Origin: Luteibacter aegosomaticola
GTDB lineage: Bacteria > Pseudomonadota > Gammaproteobacteria > Xanthomonadales > Rhodanobacteraceae
Direction: 5' to 3'
Assembly: GCF_023078475.1 (NCBI RefSeq)
Contig: NZ_CP095741.1
Location: forward strand, 4,216,001-4,280,000
DNA length: 64,000 nucleotides
Shown here: one piece after another, positions 51,065 through 60,409 of the stretch
Layout: each line of letters opens with the position of its first letter
Position numbering within the stretch: position 1 is the first letter of the stretch
The notes under the pieces: model-generated
Seen by the model: only the letters and a program-made list of their open reading frames with translations
What the model was told of the DNA's origin: nothing
The model's database searches: none
Made by a program: the position numbers and the translations under genes

Positions 51065-51388
51065 TTAGTGAGCCGGCGCACCAACGCACTTGTAAGGCAC
51101 GGTGATCTGCCGCAAGCCGCAGTTACCGAACCCACGGCGCGTGAGGCATTCCGTGTCCTCGGTACCGGCGACTTCAGCGCCCTGGTAGCCCCACTTCTTG
51201 CACTGAGTCGAAGCCATCTGCTTCGCCTGGTCGGCGCTCATGGCCGGGTTGTGGAACTCGTTGCGGTTGTAGGAGAGGCCCACAGTTCCGGAATCTTGGT
51301 CTGCCCTGCTTATCGCCCATACCGACTTGACCGAACAACCGCTCAGTGCGACCAGGCTCAGTACGGCCAATCCGAACATCTTCCGCAT
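51065..51388 (-). CDS. YecR-like lipoprotein
   Basis: 107 residues. The lipobox is LSGC (Cys about 18). The body has QAKQMASTQCKKWGYQGAEV and two more Cys, the YecR pattern. The function of the family is unknown; it is membrane-anchored in the periplasm. Confidence 0.75.
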   Translation of the reverse strand: MRKMFGLAVLSLVALSGCSVKSVWAISRADQDSGTVGLSYNRNEFHNPAMSADQAKQMASTQCKKWGYQGAEVAGTEDTECLTRRGFGNCGLRQITVPYKCVGAPAH

Positions 51389-51425
51389 ACATCTATCTCC
51401 CTAAGTAGTGATAACCACGTTCTGG

Positions 51426-51917
51426 TCAGTCCCGGTTCCGGGCGGGTAGCGCGGCGACCAGCTTGATCGAACCCGCTATCGCCGCGCATAGCGCAACGAT
51501 GAACAATGCATAGGCCGCTATCCAGGCTACGGAGCCAAGGAAGATCCCGCTGAAAATAGCGGCAGTGACGGAAGCCAGGCAGATAAGCCCATACATGGCC
51601 ACATCCGTACCCGCGCTCGGTGACCTGCGCACCATGGACGCCACGTAGAGGCCCAATAGCGGGATGCCCACGAAGAGGAGCGCGCCGATGCCATAGGAAA
51701 ACTGGGTGTAAAGGCGTTGTTGCCGTTTAAGTGCCTCCTGCCTGGCACGGATGGCCTGGGCATCGGCATCAAGCGGCTTTTGCTGTTCGACCTGGCTGAC
51801 TGTCCCGACCTGCCCAACCGGAGCTGGCAGCGTCGTCTGGTAGCCAAGGGCAGCAGCGATGAGCATCATGCAGAGCGCCAGGCTCGGCAGGATCAGTAAG
51901 CGCCGTTGCTTCAGCAT
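51426..51917 (-). CDS. Small membrane protein
   Basis: 163 residues. TM1 (about 8-27) is followed by a periplasmic coiled-coil-like stretch (DADAQAIRARQEALKRQQRL), then three TM helices (74-94, 105-128, 130-152). No family is recognised. Confidence 0.6.
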   Translation of the reverse strand: MLKQRRLLILPSLALCMMLIAAALGYQTTLPAPVGQVGTVSQVEQQKPLDADAQAIRARQEALKRQQRLYTQFSYGIGALLFVGIPLLGLYVASMVRRSPSAGTDVAMYGLICLASVTAAIFSGIFLGSVAWIAAYALFIVALCAAIAGSIKLVAALPARNRD

Positions 51918-52129
51918 GTTTTCCCCCTGTGTGCAGACCGTCCTGTGGCTGCCTTACGGGGTGGATGGTGACGGGTTTGGGGGTGGTTGTCACGGGCGTT
52001 TGGTGCTCGCCGTTTCATAGTGCGGCGTTAAGTGGAACCAGAGGCCGCGCACGCCCCTCACATTCTCGGATTACTAAAGATCGGGACGAATCTGCCGAGT
52101 TACCACTCTTGGCCCGACAAGGAACGTAG

Positions 52130-53305
52130 ATGTTTGCCGCGAAGAAGACGCCGAAGGCCGCATCGGCCGTCAATGGCCCAACACGAGATCCCAATCCCAG
52201 AGTCAAATACAGCTATTCGATGCTCCTCAAGGAGCTCAGTGAAGCAATGAAGTGGGTGCAAGAGCGGTCGGTAACTCTGGGGGCAATAGCGTTAGGAACA
52301 ACTACCTGGCTATGGCTGGACTTTTCCGCAAAATATGGCCTGGGCATCGGCGTGTTCTCTGGCAGCGTGCTAGGTGCGCTCCCATCATTGCTATTGTGCT
52401 CCGTCTTGCTATGCATAGGCCTTACTCTGGCATTCCTTATGCCTACTGCACTTCTGCTGGTCCCAGTGGGCGAGGGTCGCCCGAAGCTCATCGATCTAGA
52501 CACGCCAAAGCGCCTCAACGCCACAGACCGAAATGTCCTTCGCGTACCTAAAAGGTCCGCCATCCGCTGGATGGTTATCACCTGCCTCCAGGTCGCCCTA
52601 ATCTCAGGCGCCACTTTCGTGCCGCTCGGCATGTCCTACTTTAAGGGCAGTGAGGATTGGGCAATATTTCTATTTCTGGTTACTGCGGTTGCATTTCCGT
52701 CAGCCGCTTTTGCCAAATGGGTGGGTGGTAACCAGTCGTTTGATTTTCAGGCACTAATCGTCGGTTCAATGATGGCTCAGTTCCAGCTATCAGTGCCGGT
52801 TGCCCTATGGGTCATCCCCTTCGTACTTGGGGACGATCGGGCAGTGACTTTTGCCAACGGCATGAAGAGTTTCATTGCGGTCGCGCTCGTCGCCGGGCCC
52901 CTCTCGGGTGCGCAGGTGGTGCTTATCGGACTATTCCGGTCTCTTGCAGCGCGCAAGAACATCGTTCTTCGATCGCTATTTCTCGCCCAGGGCCTGCTCG
53001 TCGTGGTCGCTGCCATCGCGCCACTCGGTGCACGCCTGCTGTATATCCCGATTCAGATCATGGGCATGAACGGCATGAAATGCGCGGTTCTTCCAATCGT
53101 TGCGACCGAGAAGGAGAAGATTCCCGCTATCCTCAGGAGTACCCACAGCGGAACAACTGTTGAACTCTCCTTCGTCACGCCAGTTATCGACGAGTACCGG
53201 TTCGTCCGAGCAATGACGTTGGATCCGGACACGACCGTCGCGATACCCAAGTCGGCGGTCGGCCTCCCGGTGTCATGTCCTGAGGATCAGAAGATCGGCG
53301 GCTAG
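52130..53305 (+). CDS. Polytopic membrane protein
   Basis: 391 residues. A soluble N-terminal 45 residues precede about eight TM helices (residues 48-310) and a soluble C-terminal domain of about 80 residues (VLPIVATEKEKIPAILRSTH to the end). GC is lower than the housekeeping genes. The family is not recognised. Confidence 0.65.
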   Translation: MFAAKKTPKAASAVNGPTRDPNPRVKYSYSMLLKELSEAMKWVQERSVTLGAIALGTTTWLWLDFSAKYGLGIGVFSGSVLGALPSLLLCSVLLCIGLTLAFLMPTALLLVPVGEGRPKLIDLDTPKRLNATDRNVLRVPKRSAIRWMVITCLQVALISGATFVPLGMSYFKGSEDWAIFLFLVTAVAFPSAAFAKWVGGNQSFDFQALIVGSMMAQFQLSVPVALWVIPFVLGDDRAVTFANGMKSFIAVALVAGPLSGAQVVLIGLFRSLAARKNIVLRSLFLAQGLLVVVAAIAPLGARLLYIPIQIMGMNGMKCAVLPIVATEKEKIPAILRSTHSGTTVELSFVTPVIDEYRFVRAMTLDPDTTVAIPKSAVGLPVSCPEDQKIGG

Positions 53306-53471
53306 CGAATCTCAGGCACGTGGTTGCGAAACGATTTTCTTCCGTTTGGCAAGTTCATTGAGATCGCTCTGGCCACCAAGTCATCGGCCTCGACGGCAAG
53401 CAGGGTATTCCATCCAAACAGCTAGTGCCTCACTCAATCCGGGCGGAAGCGGACAGCCGGATCGACATCTT

Positions 53472-54476
53472 TCAAGGAAGCGATGCCCACGTTCGGTGTA
53501 GCTGCGCGTCACGCCCGAGATACACAATGCGATGCTCGCCACTGAGGAGCCTAGCTTCGTAGACGCCCCCTGCGACGGTGAGCCTGCGAGTGATTTCTGC
53601 GGCCCCTCGTCCTTCGACCCAGATCCAACAACCTATCCGCGGGTCGGCCAAGTCCTTACGCCCCCTACGCGGTTCCATAAGACGGTCATTAACCGATCGA
53701 CGCAACACTCTCGGGTCAACGGACCGACGTGAAACGAAATGGCTAGGTATCTGTGCGGGGACCACTGGCAGGGCGGAAAAACGTGCCATGAGGCTCGCAC
53801 GCTCGTCCTCCAGCTGACGGACCGCCTCAGGTAGCCAGATCCAAGTTCTTGGCGCGTCATTAAGTATCCAATCGGACAACCCCGCCAGATCGTTAATTGG
53901 ACCGGACTGAAACTCAGACAGGTCGATCTCAACCATGCGGACATCTAACGCCCTGACCCTATCGGCTTTCGCCTCGTCGACAAGGTGGCGGACGTGGATC
54001 TCGACATAGAGGCTCCCAGCATCATCCATCAGCACGACGTCGGGCCGAAGCTCCTCAAGCGGCCGCTCCACCTGACCGCCCCAAACAGAGCCGACTTTGG
54101 ACGGCAGCCGGAGCTCCGCCCCATACCGAAGGATGCCGTCGGCACCCCTGAACGTCGGTGGGTTCTCGACGCCTTTTGCCCCTGACCAGGCGGGCAACGT
54201 CAGATGATCCGCCTCAGCCACAATCTGCTTCGCAAATCGATGGATCGCCGTCTCTAGACACCCTGGCCCTTCTACCCGCCCGTCGTGCGCGAAATGAGGC
54301 CGACGTACCTCTCCCAGCTTGGCGACCAGTCGGGCACCACAACCTGGACAAGTACAGCCACACGCCAGTCCTCGGGCGACCTCTGAGACGAGCACCATGC
54401 GCCCATTCCTCAGCCCAACCGGAATCCCCACCGTTTGTATTGCCCCCGGCCCGCCTTCACTAATTCGACTTGCCAT
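53472..54476 (-). CDS. CoiA-like/restriction-nuclease-like protein
   Basis: 334 residues. A zinc-type cluster CGCTCPGCGARLVAK (about 39-53) is followed by RRPHFAH and CLETAIHRFAKQIV, the pattern of CoiA-type competence proteins. A PD-(D/E)xK-like core follows: RPDVVL (Asp146), 12 residues, YVEIHV (Glu159, with His161 where Lys is usual). It is divergent from the zinc-ribbon membrane protein at 54535 and next to McrBC. A defence role is suggested by context. Confidence 0.65.
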   Translation of the reverse strand: MASRISEGGPGAIQTVGIPVGLRNGRMVLVSEVARGLACGCTCPGCGARLVAKLGEVRRPHFAHDGRVEGPGCLETAIHRFAKQIVAEADHLTLPAWSGAKGVENPPTFRGADGILRYGAELRLPSKVGSVWGGQVERPLEELRPDVVLMDDAGSLYVEIHVRHLVDEAKADRVRALDVRMVEIDLSEFQSGPINDLAGLSDWILNDAPRTWIWLPEAVRQLEDERASLMARFSALPVVPAQIPSHFVSRRSVDPRVLRRSVNDRLMEPRRGRKDLADPRIGCWIWVEGRGAAEITRRLTVAGGVYEARLLSGEHRIVYLGRDAQLHRTWASLP

Positions 54477-54534
54477 GTCTCCGCTCCACCGTTAAGAAGT
54501 GGGCTGAGACTCTACTTTCCATGGAAGGGGAAAC

Positions 54535-55554
54535 ATGGACGAACAGACCGAATCAGGTAACACGACGCTTTACGCATTGGACGCGTTCGCCCGCTGGCTC
54601 GAGGCCGAGCCACCCCAGGGAAAGGTCCGACAGGTGCTAATGGCCTTCGCGGCGCAGACCCGCGAGGCGCTAGAACGCGGTGGCGAGCCGCCTACGGCGG
54701 ATGTAAATCAGCTCCATGCCTTGTACCGGGATCAAGCAGGAGGTCCTGCCGCCAACGACCCCATCACTGGAAAGTGGCTCCCCGCCTCCCAGGTTCGGAC
54801 GTGGTGGGAGGGCCAACAAAACAGTCGTCGACAGTTTCTACAAGGGGCAAAGGCCCAGCGTGACGTCGACCTAATCATTGATCTGGGCGGCGGGCGGGGC
54901 AATCCCACGACGTATCGATTCGCGTTTCCAGAATCCGCCTCCAGTCAAGAACAGGAGGATTTCCGCTCTACGGACGGCGCCCCCCATACCGTTAAGCCTT
55001 CTCCAGACCTGATCACATATTCGGTCGAGCAGGCAGAAAGCGCCCTCCTCTGGCGCCCTGTCATTGGCAAACCTTTCTCTATGAAGTCTGCAAAGGGCGT
55101 GTTGTTCCTCGTTATAGTTAGCCTACCGCTTGCCGTTCTTATTTTTTGCGGGATCATAAGCGCGGTGTGGCTTGCGACGTCCTCCGTCAATTTCTTAAAG
55201 CACATTGGCCCTTTCGTGTTAGCGGTGACCATCTCCGCAATCGCCCTTCGCGCCTTCAAGCCTATTTGGGACCTACCCACCCTCCGCGTGACGATCGCCC
55301 CAGACTGGCTTATCAGCACGAAGCAGATGTACGCCCAATTCCGCCTAACTCGAGACAGCGAGAAGAAGGCCGGCGGGCGATTTTCCCTTGTCCGCTTCTA
55401 CGCGAGTTGTCCGGTATGTGCGGGAGCCATCGAAGTTCGCGAAGGTGGCACTGCCTTCCCTGGTAGGCTCGTTGGCTGCTGTTCCGACAGTCCGCGGGAG
55501 CACGTGTTTAGCTTCGACGCGGTAACTCAGCGGGGTCGCGCTCTTTTGCGGTGA
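54535..55554 (+). CDS. Membrane protein with C-terminal zinc-ribbon-like motif
   Basis: 339 residues. The N-terminal soluble part (1-180) has an HTH-like helical start (FARWLEAEPPQGKVRQVLMA), two TM helices (about 187-212 and 219-238) and a C-terminal domain with CPVCAGAIEV...GCCSDSPREHVF (possible zinc site, Cys/Cys/Cys/His). The family is not recognised. It faces the defence genes downstream, separated from mcrB by hairpins. Confidence 0.6.
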   Translation: MDEQTESGNTTLYALDAFARWLEAEPPQGKVRQVLMAFAAQTREALERGGEPPTADVNQLHALYRDQAGGPAANDPITGKWLPASQVRTWWEGQQNSRRQFLQGAKAQRDVDLIIDLGGGRGNPTTYRFAFPESASSQEQEDFRSTDGAPHTVKPSPDLITYSVEQAESALLWRPVIGKPFSMKSAKGVLFLVIVSLPLAVLIFCGIISAVWLATSSVNFLKHIGPFVLAVTISAIALRAFKPIWDLPTLRVTIAPDWLISTKQMYAQFRLTRDSEKKAGGRFSLVRFYASCPVCAGAIEVREGGTAFPGRLVGCCSDSPREHVFSFDAVTQRGRALLR

Positions 55555-55592
55555 ACGGCTAGGCCACCCGCTGTACCGCCGGTCGCCGGCCG

Positions 55593-55687
55593 CCGGCCGC
55601 CGACATTACCAACGATGGCGGCCGGGAGCTCTGAATCAGAAAGGCGCTTCCCGGAGGAAGTGTAGGCAAAACCCTACATTCACTTCC
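55593..55687. terminator. Two hairpins before mcrB
   Basis: CCGGCCGCC (55593-55601) pairs with GGCGGCCGG (55617-55625). GGAAGTGTAGG (55656-55666) pairs with a bulged CCTA-CATT-CACTTCC (55673-55687) and is followed by A6. The first may end the 54535 transcript, and the second lies in the mcrB leader. Confidence 0.5.
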
Positions 55688-55743
55688 AAAAAAGGCAGCT
55701 ATATTCCGCCGCGTCACCAGAAGTAATCAGGGGAATATTCGAA

Positions 55744-57918
55744 ATGGCAACTTCTGCACCGGGATCGGACTTCTCGGCCATCCTTTCTGCCGCGCGTGAG
55801 TGGATCAACACGTGCATCCATGCCGATGGCTCGATGTTCACGTCCGACCAGATCTGGACTCTCGAAAATATCGAGGAACTTCATCGAGCTATTGCCGACC
55901 ATCCCATCGCTGGGGATGGCTCATTTATCGACAAGCTGCTCGAGCAGACTGCGCCAACAACCAGTCGAGTCAAAGCCCTTCTTGCTGAGCTCTATTGGGC
56001 TCTCCAGCTTTTCCCGAGCAATCTTCGCGCAGAGACGAAAGTTAAGCTTTTTCGGCAATTCGCAGACGTCGCCAGGTTTGACACTTCCGGCGGCGAACGC
56101 TGGTTGTCGAAAGAGGTCCTCCGAGGAATCGGCTCTGGCGGCACTGGCTATCAACAGTATTTCTGGCGCGAGGTGGTCTACGCCACAGCAGTATTCAGCG
56201 CGCTCAAGCGCATGCCGCGCGATGAGAGGATCAGCCTCATGGAGGATCGCGCCCGATTCACACCGTGGCTCGAAGCGCAGATGAACGCTAAAGAAGACCG
56301 TCAGTACCGGCACATGTTCCGTTACTTCGTCTTCCCCAAGGACGTCGAACGCATGTCGAGCAATCGCAACCGTCGCGATGTTCTCGAAGCATTTGCCAAC
56401 ATCCAGCAAGACGAGTCTTTCAAGTGGTCGGATCTTGACCTGGACGACGCACTTTTAGCATTGCGGGCCCGTCTCGGGACCGAACTCGGAACAGATGTTC
56501 TCGATTTCTATGAGTCGCCACTGAAAGAAGATTGGCAGGAGCGCAAGGCCTCCGAGAAGCCAGCCGACGCAGATTCTCCAGACACTGGCGACGCAGGCCA
56601 CACTGCCGGCGAGTTCGTTCTACCTACCGATCCGACAAATATAATCTTCTTTGGGCCGCCCGGCACAGGGAAGACGCGGAGAATCGATGGATTACGAGCA
56701 CTGTATACAAACACGCTGGCAACCCTTAACCGAGAAGCGTGGCTGGATGAATTGGTAGCTGATGAAGGGTGGCTGGCCGTATTCGTTGCAATTATGGCGC
56801 GCATCGGAAAGCCGATGCGCGCGGTAGACATCGCAAGCTCCGAGCTCGCCCTCGCCAAGGGGAGACCCAGCGCAAAGCGAAATCGGTCCGTCGCGCCCCC
56901 CATTAGCGGATACCTTCTCGAACACAGCGTCGAGTCTGTGACCATTCCGCCGAGCCTCGTTCGTCGGCAGCCACTGGTATTTGATCGCCTTCCTACGGGC
57001 GATTGGACTCTCGCAGACGATTGGCAGGAATCTCTGCCCGAGGCTCTCAGCCTACTTAAACTCTGGAAGGCAAATCCAAGCGCCGGGACCGCCGCTGTAC
57101 AGCGGTATCGTATGGTCACGTTCCATCCGAGCTACGGTTACGAGGACTTTGTGCAAGGAATTCGGCCGGCCGAGGATGAACTCGGTGAGATCGCGTTCCG
57201 AAAGGTCGATGGTGCGTTCAAGACGCTTTGCGACCTCGCGCTGCACGACCCTTCGCAGCGCTACGCCATGTTCATCGATGAGATCAACCGCGCTAATGTA
57301 TCGAAGGTATTCGGCGAGCTCATTACGCTTATCGAAGGCGACAAGCGCATATCACCTGGGAAAGAGGGCACTGGGTCGGGACTACGCATCCACTTGCCAA
57401 GCGGCGAGACATTCGGCGTACCTTCCAATGTCGACATCTACGGGACGATGAACACTGCAGATCGCTCGATCGCACTCATGGATGTCGCCCTACGACGACG
57501 ATTCCGCTTCGTCGAGATGGCTACCGACTACGACGTACTATCAGAGCACGTCGATGGTATCGATTTGGGCCGCATGCTGAGGCGGATTAATGAAAGGCTC
57601 GAGTTTCTACTTGGCTCAGACCACTGCATCGGTCACGGGTATCTTGCCAAAGTGAGGTCGCTAGACGATCTTCGTTCCGTCTTCGCCCTTCAACTCATAC
57701 CTTTGCTCGAAGAATTCTTTTTCGACCAAAGAGATCGCATAGCTGCCGTTCTTTCGAACCAAAACGGCTCGTGCGTTTTCGTGTCTGAGAAGGTGATCGT
57801 CGCAGGCGACTTGTTTGCACACAACCTAAGTCAGGGCGTGCCGCAAAGAACAAGTCAGGTCGGCATGAGCACGCCGGAAGATTGGAAAGCTGCCGACTTC
57901 GTCGCGATCTATGGTTGA
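55744..57918 (+). CDS. mcrB: McrB-like AAA+ GTPase of a modification-dependent restriction system
   Basis: 724 residues. The N-terminal about 285 residues are the presumed target-recognition part, unlike E. coli McrB. The AAA+ core has Walker A GPPGTGKT (304-311), the McrB signature TFHPSYGYEDFVQGI (about 460), Walker B MFIDEINRA (about 509) and the GTPase-specific MNTADRS (about 569) with ALRRRFRF. A roughly 120-residue insertion between Walker A and the HPSYGYEDF element contains a small helical domain. McrB binds modified DNA and translocates. It overlaps mcrC by 8 bp. Confidence 0.93.
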   Translation: MATSAPGSDFSAILSAAREWINTCIHADGSMFTSDQIWTLENIEELHRAIADHPIAGDGSFIDKLLEQTAPTTSRVKALLAELYWALQLFPSNLRAETKVKLFRQFADVARFDTSGGERWLSKEVLRGIGSGGTGYQQYFWREVVYATAVFSALKRMPRDERISLMEDRARFTPWLEAQMNAKEDRQYRHMFRYFVFPKDVERMSSNRNRRDVLEAFANIQQDESFKWSDLDLDDALLALRARLGTELGTDVLDFYESPLKEDWQERKASEKPADADSPDTGDAGHTAGEFVLPTDPTNIIFFGPPGTGKTRRIDGLRALYTNTLATLNREAWLDELVADEGWLAVFVAIMARIGKPMRAVDIASSELALAKGRPSAKRNRSVAPPISGYLLEHSVESVTIPPSLVRRQPLVFDRLPTGDWTLADDWQESLPEALSLLKLWKANPSAGTAAVQRYRMVTFHPSYGYEDFVQGIRPAEDELGEIAFRKVDGAFKTLCDLALHDPSQRYAMFIDEINRANVSKVFGELITLIEGDKRISPGKEGTGSGLRIHLPSGETFGVPSNVDIYGTMNTADRSIALMDVALRRRFRFVEMATDYDVLSEHVDGIDLGRMLRRINERLEFLLGSDHCIGHGYLAKVRSLDDLRSVFALQLIPLLEEFFFDQRDRIAAVLSNQNGSCVFVSEKVIVAGDLFAHNLSQGVPQRTSQVGMSTPEDWKAADFVAIYG

Positions 57919-59200
57919 CGGCTTGCTCCCTGAAAAGCGGTACTCTCGCGCCCCTCTTGTGGCGCGAGAGTACCAATGGCTACCCGTCACAAATTCCGCT
58001 TCGACAGGAATCTCACTACAAGAGTTTGACAGCCTCCGCACACTGAGCCAAAAGCGTCCCGGACTCTGCGAGGCTTCGTACGGCGGGATTCGCCTGAAAC
58101 ATTACTGCGGCATAGTTTCACTTGGTGAGAGGTCACTGGAAATCATTCCGAAGCTCGGCATTGATGACGTTCCGACCGATCTCTCACGAGGGCACCTTCT
58201 GCGCTGGCTGCGCGATAGCGGCTGCATGCCAACCCCGGTCCTGACCGAAGCAGCGCAATCAAGTACCTCCTCACCGCTACTCGACACGTTCATCTCGGCC
58301 TTCTTTGGCGAGGTCGCTAGAACTGTCAGCCAAGGCCTACTACATCGATATAAGAGCGAGTCCGAGGATCTCGCGTCCATACGGGGCCGGATCAACTGGC
58401 CACGACAGAGCGGAACGCTATGGGGACGCCCAGACAGGATGGCATGCACTTACGACGAGTTCACTGCCGATATATCTGTCAATCAGATAGTTAAGTACGC
58501 ACTACGCGCCGTACTGCGTCAAGGCGACCGCCAGCTGTCCAGGCGCGCGGCCACCCTTCTCGGCCACTTTGAGTCCGTGAGCGATATCGATGTTCACTGT
58601 CTCCGCGGCACCGTCTCCCTCCGAGATCGTCAGATCCGTCGCTATGAGGGGTGTCTGGCCTGGGCATGGCTGATTATTGACACTCTTTCGCCATCGCTTC
58701 GACATGGTGATGAGCAAGCCCCGGGCCTCCTTTTTGACATGAACAAGGTCTTCGAAGCCATCGCGGTTCGCTGTATTTCGGCTGACATTCAGTCACCGGA
58801 CTTTCGCGTCTCGGTCCAGGACGCATCAAGCCATCTTGGCTTCTATGGAGAACACGCGGTAACTCAGTTAAGACCGGATATCGTGGTGTGGAAAGGTCAG
58901 CAGAGGATGACCGTGGCCGATGCCAAGTGGAAACGGCTCGAGGTGGATTCTCGTGGGGTGCCCATTTTGAACGGCCACGATGTCTATCAGCTCCTTTCCT
59001 ACGCCGCGGCAATGGACCTTAGCGAGGTCAGCCTTGTATACCCGCTCCATGACGGGCTGAAGGGCTGGACGCCGGATTCGGTCAAGCTTCGTATTCACGA
59101 CGGCGGGACTGTAAACCTCTCAATCTTGCTAATTGATCTGGCAAGCGATTCATACGACGTAACTACGTCCGCTAGCTGGTACACCGGGCTTCGCACCTAG
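57911..59200 (+). CDS. mcrC: McrC-like nuclease subunit
   Basis: 429 residues with McrC features: AREYQWL near the N-terminus, GLCEASYGGIRLKHYCGIVS (McrC beta domain), SVNQIVKYALRAVLR, and the PD-(D/E)xK nuclease core RPDIVVW (Asp323), 13 residues, DAKWK (337-341). It stimulates McrB GTPase and cuts DNA. Its start overlaps the end of mcrB with no ribosome site, so it depends on coupling. A perfect 14-bp hairpin lies 28 bases after its ATG. Confidence 0.93.
   Translation: MVDGLLPEKRYSRAPLVAREYQWLPVTNSASTGISLQEFDSLRTLSQKRPGLCEASYGGIRLKHYCGIVSLGERSLEIIPKLGIDDVPTDLSRGHLLRWLRDSGCMPTPVLTEAAQSSTSSPLLDTFISAFFGEVARTVSQGLLHRYKSESEDLASIRGRINWPRQSGTLWGRPDRMACTYDEFTADISVNQIVKYALRAVLRQGDRQLSRRAATLLGHFESVSDIDVHCLRGTVSLRDRQIRRYEGCLAWAWLIIDTLSPSLRHGDEQAPGLLFDMNKVFEAIAVRCISADIQSPDFRVSVQDASSHLGFYGEHAVTQLRPDIVVWKGQQRMTVADAKWKRLEVDSRGVPILNGHDVYQLLSYAAAMDLSEVSLVYPLHDGLKGWTPDSVKLRIHDGGTVNLSILLIDLASDSYDVTTSASWYTGLRT
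57939..57974. promoter_or_regulatory. 14-bp perfect hairpin inside the start of mcrC
   Basis: GGTACTCTCGCGCC (57939-57952), loop of 8, GGCGCGAGAGTACC (57961-57974). It codes for RYSRAPLVAREY and so is translated, yet the symmetry is perfect. It could slow ribosomes or trap the mRNA and reduce McrC relative to McrB. Confidence 0.7.
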
Positions 59201-59368
59201 CGACTATCTGTCCAGAAGTTCGCGCGAATGCGACCCTTCCGGGATCGACCGATGGCTTAGCAGATCATTGGTTAGCGCTTTCTCGCCGCCTAGCGCCTCC
59301 CCTCCCCTTGAATAACTCAACTGGATTGAGATACTTCTCATCTGTGAAGGGGATGGGGAGAGTTAACA

Positions 59369-60349
59369 ATGAGCGATACAGAAGTCAGCGCGCCTCCGCG
59401 GGGCCTGGCAGACGGTATTCGTCGCGTACTGTCCGACTACGCCGCGGCCTCCCAGGAGCCATTCGAGAAGCACGAACTTGCAAAGCTCATTCGTGGTGAC
59501 CTGGCCGACGCCGTGGAAGCGACCGTCGGCGACCCGACTGGCACATATCTCGTTAAGGGCAGCGCTGGCCAGGGTGTTTGGGCTAGGGGTCCGTGGGTCG
59601 CCATATTCAATCGCTTGGTGACGACCTCTGCGCAGTCAGGCTACTACGTATGTCTTCTCTTCCGAGAAGATATGCAAGGAGTCTATCTAACCTTAGTGCA
59701 AGCGATGACCGAGGCGAAGCGACACTATCGATCTAACGTAAAAGCCTCCCTCCGAGCTCGCGCTGCCAATTTCCGAGCTCTCCTTGGCAAGGTACCTCAA
59801 GGACTTCCACTAGAAACCATCGATTTGATGCCTTCGACACAACAGAACGACACTAGCTTCTACGAAGCTGGTGTAATCGCCGCGAAGTACTATCCGAAGT
59901 TGTCACTGCCTGACGATGATGAACTGTCACGAGACATTCGATCCGCACTTACGTTATACGAGATGCTGATCTCTAGCGAAACAAACGACGTACCCACGAG
60001 CATCGTCGACACGCAAGTCGAGCCACAATTTGAAGACTCTGGGCGGAAGAAGCTTCATTACAGAATTGAGCGCAACAAGAAGCTAGCGAATGACGTCAAA
60101 GAGGCACTCGGATTCACCTGCCAAGCGTGCGGCTTCAATTTCGAAGAAGCTTACGGTGAGCTAGGTAAAGGTTTCATCGAAGCTCATCACCTTACACCTA
60201 TCTCCACCCTGGTGCCCGGCAAAGTTCAGCTCGACCCGAGGCAGGATTTTGCTGTCCTGTGCTCAAATTGTCATAGCATGATTCACCGAAGTGAGTTTGT
60301 TTCCGATATTGCCGCGTTCAGGGATCGACACCTGAAGCTCCCACCCTAA
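59369..60349 (+). CDS. DUF3578 (MrcB-like) HNH endonuclease
   Basis: 326 residues. The N-terminal DUF3578/MrcB-type domain (about 10-175: GTYLVKGSAGQGVWARGPWV, then AIFNRLVTTSAQSGYYVCLL) is thought to recognise modified DNA. The C-terminal HNH nuclease (about 250-315) has CQACGFNFEE, EAHHLTP and DFAVLCSNCHSMIHR (His-Asn-His with zinc Cys). The architecture matches modification-dependent HNH enzymes of the ScoMcrA type. GGGGAG eight bases upstream supports the start. It follows mcrBC by 168 bp in the same direction. Confidence 0.9.
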   Translation: MSDTEVSAPPRGLADGIRRVLSDYAAASQEPFEKHELAKLIRGDLADAVEATVGDPTGTYLVKGSAGQGVWARGPWVAIFNRLVTTSAQSGYYVCLLFREDMQGVYLTLVQAMTEAKRHYRSNVKASLRARAANFRALLGKVPQGLPLETIDLMPSTQQNDTSFYEAGVIAAKYYPKLSLPDDDELSRDIRSALTLYEMLISSETNDVPTSIVDTQVEPQFEDSGRKKLHYRIERNKKLANDVKEALGFTCQACGFNFEEAYGELGKGFIEAHHLTPISTLVPGKVQLDPRQDFAVLCSNCHSMIHRSEFVSDIAAFRDRHLKLPP

Positions 60350-60409
60350 TAGCAGCCAGTAGCGATTCGATCTTAAGCCAAAGCTTTCTGTAATTGCATT
60401 GTGTAGCCG

